Source: Paracoccaceae bacterium (lineage in GTDB: Bacteria; Pseudomonadota; Alphaproteobacteria; Rhodobacterales; Rhodobacteraceae). From it: a stretch of DNA of 64,000 nt. The DNA lies in NCBI GenBank assembly GCA_027486345.1, contig JAIXPH010000023.1:1-64000 (forward strand), written 5' to 3'. The position numbers were made by a program, and so were the translations under genes. The notes under the pieces were generated by a model. The model ran no database searches, was not told the origin of the DNA, and saw only the letters and a program-made list of their open reading frames with translations. This document shows, one piece after another, positions 60,475 through 64,000 of this stretch (position 1 is the stretch's first letter; each line of letters starts with the position of its first letter).

Positions 60475-60902
60475 TGTTTATCACCTTTCACCAAGCAAAT
60501 TTCCAATCAGTATGACACTAGGTTGACTGCCTTTTGACACAAGTCAACGCGTCATTAAGCTGGATTTATCCTTCGGGAGGGGCGTGTCGCCGAGGTCACA
60601 GTCATTGGCCGGATCGGGTATGACGGTAGCGCGGGATGTCTTGGCGCTGCAGGCGGATGGGGCAGTGGCAGGCAGTCCTTTCCTGGGACGGTGGCAGACG
60701 GAGGCCCTTGCTTTACGCCAGCGCGCGTGGGGGTGGGCGCAGGGTCCGGATGGTCCGAGTGCCAAGCCCTGTTGCAGCGCAGCAATCGGATGCTAGACTT
60801 GCGCCGTCGGCTTGGGTAAAAGCGCTTTCAGTTAGCGCTAACATGGCGGGCGCAAGACAGCACCCGCCGCAGGACACCACCGACGAAAAGCGAGGTAAGC
60901 CA
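60475..60902. other. 428-bp regulatory region upstream of zwf
   Basis: Between the divergent PPVVT-repeat gene and zwf. It contains an inverted repeat GTTGACT/AGTCAAC (60522-60528 and 60542-60548) near the former, and near zwf a plausible promoter (TTGCAG 60772-60777, TAGACT 60794-60799, spacer 16) followed by two abutting LacI-type palindromes. Frames in between do not look coding. Confidence 0.75.
60819..60842. promoter_or_regulatory. Two adjacent LacI-type operators of zwf-pgl-pgi
   Basis: AAAGCGCTTT (60819-60828) and GTTAGCGCTAAC (60831-60842), centres 13 bp apart, about 20-43 bp after the putative -10. TTAGCGCTAA agrees with the kind of site described for CceR, a LacI-family repressor of Entner-Doudoroff genes in R. 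sphaeroides (recalled from the literature, not checked). The first palindrome equals the one at glgP. Confidence 0.75.
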
Positions 60903-62372
60903 ATGGTTTCGCGTGTCATTCCGGTCGATCCCTTCGACCTTGTGATCTTTGGCGGAACGGGCGACCTTGCCCGGCGCAAGATCCTGCCGGGACTCTACCG
61001 GCGGTTCCTTGCGGGGCAGATGACCCATGACAGCCGCATCATCGGTGCGGCGCGGGCCGATCTGACCGACGAGTCCTTCCGCAAGACGGTGGGTGAGGCG
61101 CTGGAAGAATTCGTTCCCGCCAAACTGCGCGCGGCGGCGGATGTGGCGGCGTTTCTGGACCGCGTGGGCTATGTCTCGATCGACGCCAAGGGGACGGGCG
61201 GTTGGGCCGACCTCAAGGCGCGGATGCGCGACAATGTGGTGCGGGCGTTTTACTTCTCGGTCGCGCCTTCGCTGTTCGGCGATCTGGCGGAACGGCTGCA
61301 TGACCATGGCATCGCCGATGCCTGGAGCCGGATCGTGGTGGAAAAGCCCTTCGGGCGCGACCTTGCCACCGCGCGGGCGCTGAATGAGACGCTGGCCAAG
61401 CATTTCACCGAACAGCAGATTTACCGGATCGACCATTATCTAGGCAAGGAAACCGTCCAGAACCTGATGGCGGTGCGTTTCGCCAATATCCTGTTCGAAC
61501 CGATCTGGAAGGCGCAATACATCGACCACGTGCAGATCACCGTGGCCGAGACGGTGGATGTCGATGGGCGCGGCGCCTATTACGACAAGTCAGGCGCAAT
61601 GCGGGACATGGTGCAGAACCACCTGATGCAGCTTCTGTGCCTGATCGCGATGGAGCCGCCCTATCACTTTGACCCCGATGCCGTGCGGGATGAAAAGCTG
61701 AAAGTTATCCGCGCGCTGGACCCGGTGCGCCCCGAGGATATCGTGCGCGGGCAATACCTGCCGGGCAAGGGGCCGGATGGGAACAGAACCGGGGGATATG
61801 TGGAACATTCGGAAAACCCGAATTCCACCACCGAAAGCTATATCGCGCTGAAGGTGAACATCTCGAACTGGCGCTGGAAGGGCACGCCCTTTTACCTGCG
61901 CACCGGCAAGCGTCTGCGGGCGCGCACCTCGGAAATCGCGATCACCTTCAAGGAACCGCCGCATTCGATCTTTGACGATGCCAAGGGCTGGCGGGAAAAT
62001 GTGCTGGTCATCCGGCTCCAGCCGAATGAGGGCATGAACCTGATGGTGATGATCAAGGAACCCGGACCGGGCGGCATGCGCCTGATGCAGGTGCCCTTGG
62101 ATATGACCTTTGCCGATGCGCTTGGCGCGGGGGCGGAAGAGGTGCCGGACGCCTATGAACGTCTGATCATGGATGTGATCCGGGGCAATCAGACGCTCTT
62201 CATGCGCGGCGATGAGGTGGAGGCCGCCTGGGCCTGGGCCGATCCCGTCATCCAGGGCTGGGAAGCGCGCGGTGACCGTCCGCAGGGTTATGACGCGGGA
62301 TCATCCGGGCCGGAAGATGCGTTGATGCTGATGCACCGCGACGGGCGGCGCTGGCGGGAGATCAAGGAATGA
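60903..62372 (+). CDS. zwf: Glucose-6-phosphate 1-dehydrogenase
   Basis: A 489-residue G6PDH converting glucose-6-P to 6-phosphogluconolactone with NAD(P)+. The coenzyme loop is LVIFGGTGDLARRK (from residue 13), and the substrate block YRIDHYLGKETVQNLMAVRF begins near residue 172. The ATG at 60903 with GAGGTAAG upstream is chosen; the frame is open further up, but crosses the operators. The stop overlaps pgl (ATGA). First gene of zwf-pgl-pgi. Confidence 0.97.
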   Translation: MVSRVIPVDPFDLVIFGGTGDLARRKILPGLYRRFLAGQMTHDSRIIGAARADLTDESFRKTVGEALEEFVPAKLRAAADVAAFLDRVGYVSIDAKGTGGWADLKARMRDNVVRAFYFSVAPSLFGDLAERLHDHGIADAWSRIVVEKPFGRDLATARALNETLAKHFTEQQIYRIDHYLGKETVQNLMAVRFANILFEPIWKAQYIDHVQITVAETVDVDGRGAYYDKSGAMRDMVQNHLMQLLCLIAMEPPYHFDPDAVRDEKLKVIRALDPVRPEDIVRGQYLPGKGPDGNRTGGYVEHSENPNSTTESYIALKVNISNWRWKGTPFYLRTGKRLRARTSEIAITFKEPPHSIFDDAKGWRENVLVIRLQPNEGMNLMVMIKEPGPGGMRLMQVPLDMTFADALGAGAEEVPDAYERLIMDVIRGNQTLFMRGDEVEAAWAWADPVIQGWEARGDRPQGYDAGSSGPEDALMLMHRDGRRWREIKE

Positions 62373-63040
62373 AGTTCGAAACCTATCCCGACCGCGAATT
62401 CCTGATGCTGGGGCTGGCAAATGTGATTGCCGGCCAACTCGCGGATTTCCTGCGGCGGGAGGGGCGGGCCTCGCTCTCCGTCCCCGGCGGCACGACGCCG
62501 GGGCCGATCTTTGACACGCTGTCGGGCGTGGATATCGACTGGGCCAATGTGGCGGTGTTCCTGAACGATGAACGCTGGGTGGATGAAACCTCGCCCCGGT
62601 CGAACACCGCGCTGCTGAAATCGCGGCTTCTGCGCGGTAAGGCGGCGGCGGCGCGTCTGGTGCCGCTTTATGCCGATGCTCCGGTGCCGGAAGGGGCGCT
62701 TGAGGCTTTGGCCGATGGTATCCGCCCGCATCTGCCGATCTCGGTGCTGCTTTTGGGCATGGGCGCGGACATGCACACCGCCAGCCTGTTTCCCGGGGCG
62801 GACCGTCTGACCGATGCCTTGGCGTCTGACGCTCCGATCCTGCTGCCCATGCGGGCCGAAGCGGCAGGCGAGCCGCGCATCACCCTGACCGCGCCCGTCC
62901 TGCGTGGCGCGATGAACATCCACATCCTGATCACCGGGGCCGAAAAGCGCGCCGCATTGGAGCGCGCCCTGACCCTGACCCCGGCGGAGGCACCGGTCCG
63001 GTGCGTCCTCGACAACGCAACCGTGCATTGGGCGGAGTAA
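62369..63040 (+). CDS. pgl: 6-phosphogluconolactonase
   Basis: A 223-residue Pgl of the DevB/NagB-like type that hydrolyses 6-phosphogluconolactone. SLSVPGGTTPGPIFDTLS near residue 33, FLNDERWVDETSPRSNTALL near 63 and LLLGMGADMHTASLFPGADR near 125 are the family blocks. Coupled to zwf by a 4-bp overlap and followed 3 bp later by pgi. Confidence 0.95.
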   Translation: MKFETYPDREFLMLGLANVIAGQLADFLRREGRASLSVPGGTTPGPIFDTLSGVDIDWANVAVFLNDERWVDETSPRSNTALLKSRLLRGKAAAARLVPLYADAPVPEGALEALADGIRPHLPISVLLLGMGADMHTASLFPGADRLTDALASDAPILLPMRAEAAGEPRITLTAPVLRGAMNIHILITGAEKRAALERALTLTPAEAPVRCVLDNATVHWAE

Positions 63041-63043
63041 GCG

Positions 63044-64000
63044 ATGATTAACGAATGGCAGCAACTGACCGCGCATCATCAGGTGGTCAACGACCGCGCG
63101 ATCCTTGATCTGTTCAACACCGGCGACCGCGCGGCGGAGTTTTCGGCCCGCTGTGGCGAGATGCTGTTTGACTGGTCCAAGACCAATATCGACGCCGAGG
63201 GCAAGCGCCTGCTTCTGGCCTTGGCCGAGGCGTCCGGTGTCGCGGCCAAGCGCCACGCGATGTTCACCGGCGACAAGATCAACGACACCGAAGGCCGCGC
63301 CGTGCTGCATACGGCACTGCGCAACCCCGATAGCACCGTGATCGTCGATGGCAAGAACGTCATTCCCGGCGTTCAGGCGGTGCTGGCGGCGATGGCGGCT
63401 TTCGCGAATGATGTGCGGTCCGGGCGTTACACGGGGCAGGGCGGCAAGATCACCGATGTGGTCAATATCGGCATAGGCGGGTCGGACCTTGGTCCTGCGA
63501 TGGCGACGCTGGCACTGGCCCCCTACCACGACGGTCCGCGTGTGCATTATGTCTCGAACGTCGATGGCGCGCATATTGCGGATACGTTGAAGGGGCTGGA
63601 CCCCACGACGACGTTGGTGATCGTGGCCTCCAAGACCTTCACAACCATCGAAACCATGACCAACGCCGAGACCGCGCGGGCGTGGATGGCCGGCAAGGTG
63701 GCGAACCCCGCCGCGCAATTCGCTGCCGTGTCCACCGCGCAGGACAAGACTGCCGCCTTTGGCATTGATCCCGAACGGGTGTTCGGGTTCGAGGATTGGG
63801 TCGGCGGGCGCTATTCGATGTGGGGGCCGATTGGGCTTTCGTTGATGATCGCCGTGGGGCCGGATGATTTCCGCGCCTTTCTGGAGGGCGGGCGGGATAT
63901 GGACCTGCATTTCCTGAACACGCCGTTTGAGGCGAACCTGCCGGTGCTGCTGGCCTTGGTCGGCATCTGGCACAACCAGATCTGCGGCCATGCCACCCGC
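63044..64000 (+). CDS. pgi: Glucose-6-phosphate isomerase (3' end outside window)
   Basis: The first 319 residues of Pgi, which interconverts glucose-6-P and fructose-6-[21 protein letters not shown] at the start; [20 protein letters not shown] (near residue 140) and [20 protein letters not shown] (near 187) are typical, and [20 protein letters not shown] (near 246) is the PROSITE-type signature. Intact to the window end. It starts 3 bp after pgl, so zwf-pgl-pgi form one operon that channels carbon between glycolysis/gluconeogenesis and the Entner-Doudoroff entry. Confidence 0.97.
   Translation, partial: MINEWQQLTAHHQVVNDRAILDLFNTGDRAAEFSARCGEMLFDWSKTNIDAEGKRLLLALAEASGVAAKRHAMFTGDKINDTEGRAVLHTALRNPDSTVIVDGKNVIPGVQAVLAAMAAFANDVRSGRYTGQGGKITDVVNIGIGGSDLGPAMATLALAPYHDGPRVHYVSNVDGAHIADTLKGLDPTTTLVIVASKTFTTIETMTNAETARAWMAGKVANPAAQFAAVSTAQDKTAAFGIDPERVFGFEDWVGGRYSMWGPIGLSLMIAVGPDDFRAFLEGGRDMDLHFLNTPFEANLPVLLALVGIWHNQICGHATR

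Overview
The window is a gene-dense, high-GC stretch of an alphaproteobacterial chromosome, most likely from the Rhodobacter group (Rhodobacteraceae/Paracoccaceae). The main signs are a DksA with a single cysteine, a DUF4167 protein directly behind prfA-prmC, the gene order lptF-lptG-lptD-surA-pdxA-rsmA, a glgP-glgB-glgC-glgA-glgX-pgm operon, LacI-type operators in front of zwf, and strong G/C preference at third codon positions. That last trait produces very long but spurious antisense reading frames. I saw no prophage, transposase, integrase or CRISPR array. It reads as core chromosome with small accessory insertions.

Layout. 1-9.9 kb: a MoxR ATPase fragment, dksA, a flavin monooxygenase, an EamA exporter, xthA, an unknown protein, an erpA-type Fe-S carrier divergent from dgt, dsbB with yqaA, a zinc metalloprotease, tRNA-Leu(CAA), and small proteins of unknown function. 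9.9-13.8 kb: a MobA-like nucleotidyltransferase divergent from prfA-prmC, then a long disordered DUF4167 protein closed by a strong terminator. 13.9-21.7 kb (minus strand): the envelope biogenesis operon lptF-lptG-lptD-surA-pdxA-rsmA. 21.8-29.1 kb: pepA-holC, a retropepsin-like protease, marC, an ABC-F ATPase and a chemoreceptor. 29.3-33.9 kb: a dipeptidase without a normal start codon, and a copper module (cueR, copA, copZ) with two matching CueR-type promoters. 34-36.3 kb: a Q-rich microprotein, a TfoX C-terminal-domain protein, ndk, a VOC protein and an NsrR-like regulator behind an FNR-type site.

36.7-48 kb: the complete glycogen operon. GlgC and GlgA make the chain, GlgB branches it, GlgP and GlgX take it apart, and Pgm links glucose-1-P to glucose-6-P. 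48-53.5 kb: a DsbA/FrnE-like thiol protein and an acyl-CoA ligase divergent from an XRE-cupin regulator, a GNAT enzyme, and psuK-psuG for pseudouridine breakdown. 53.5-60.5 kb: a DUF502 membrane protein, a GT-B-like protein, kbl-tdh for threonine catabolism, a second XRE-cupin regulator, a flavin amine oxidase and an exported protein with a PPVVT repeat. 60.9-64 kb: zwf-pgl-pgi (cut by the window end), the entry to the Entner-Doudoroff/pentose phosphate routes.

Two themes cross gene boundaries. First, AAAGCGCTTT/TTAGCGCTAA palindromes precede both the glycogen operon and the zwf operon, which suggests that one LacI-family regulator coordinates glucose-6-P production and use. Second, at least seven copies of an intergenic element sit between genes, each with a core around CAAATATCC next to a G/C hairpin. 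A second, CCCTCACC-type hairpin repeat supplies or touches the stop codons of two genes. All calls come from reading the sequence; no database search was run.
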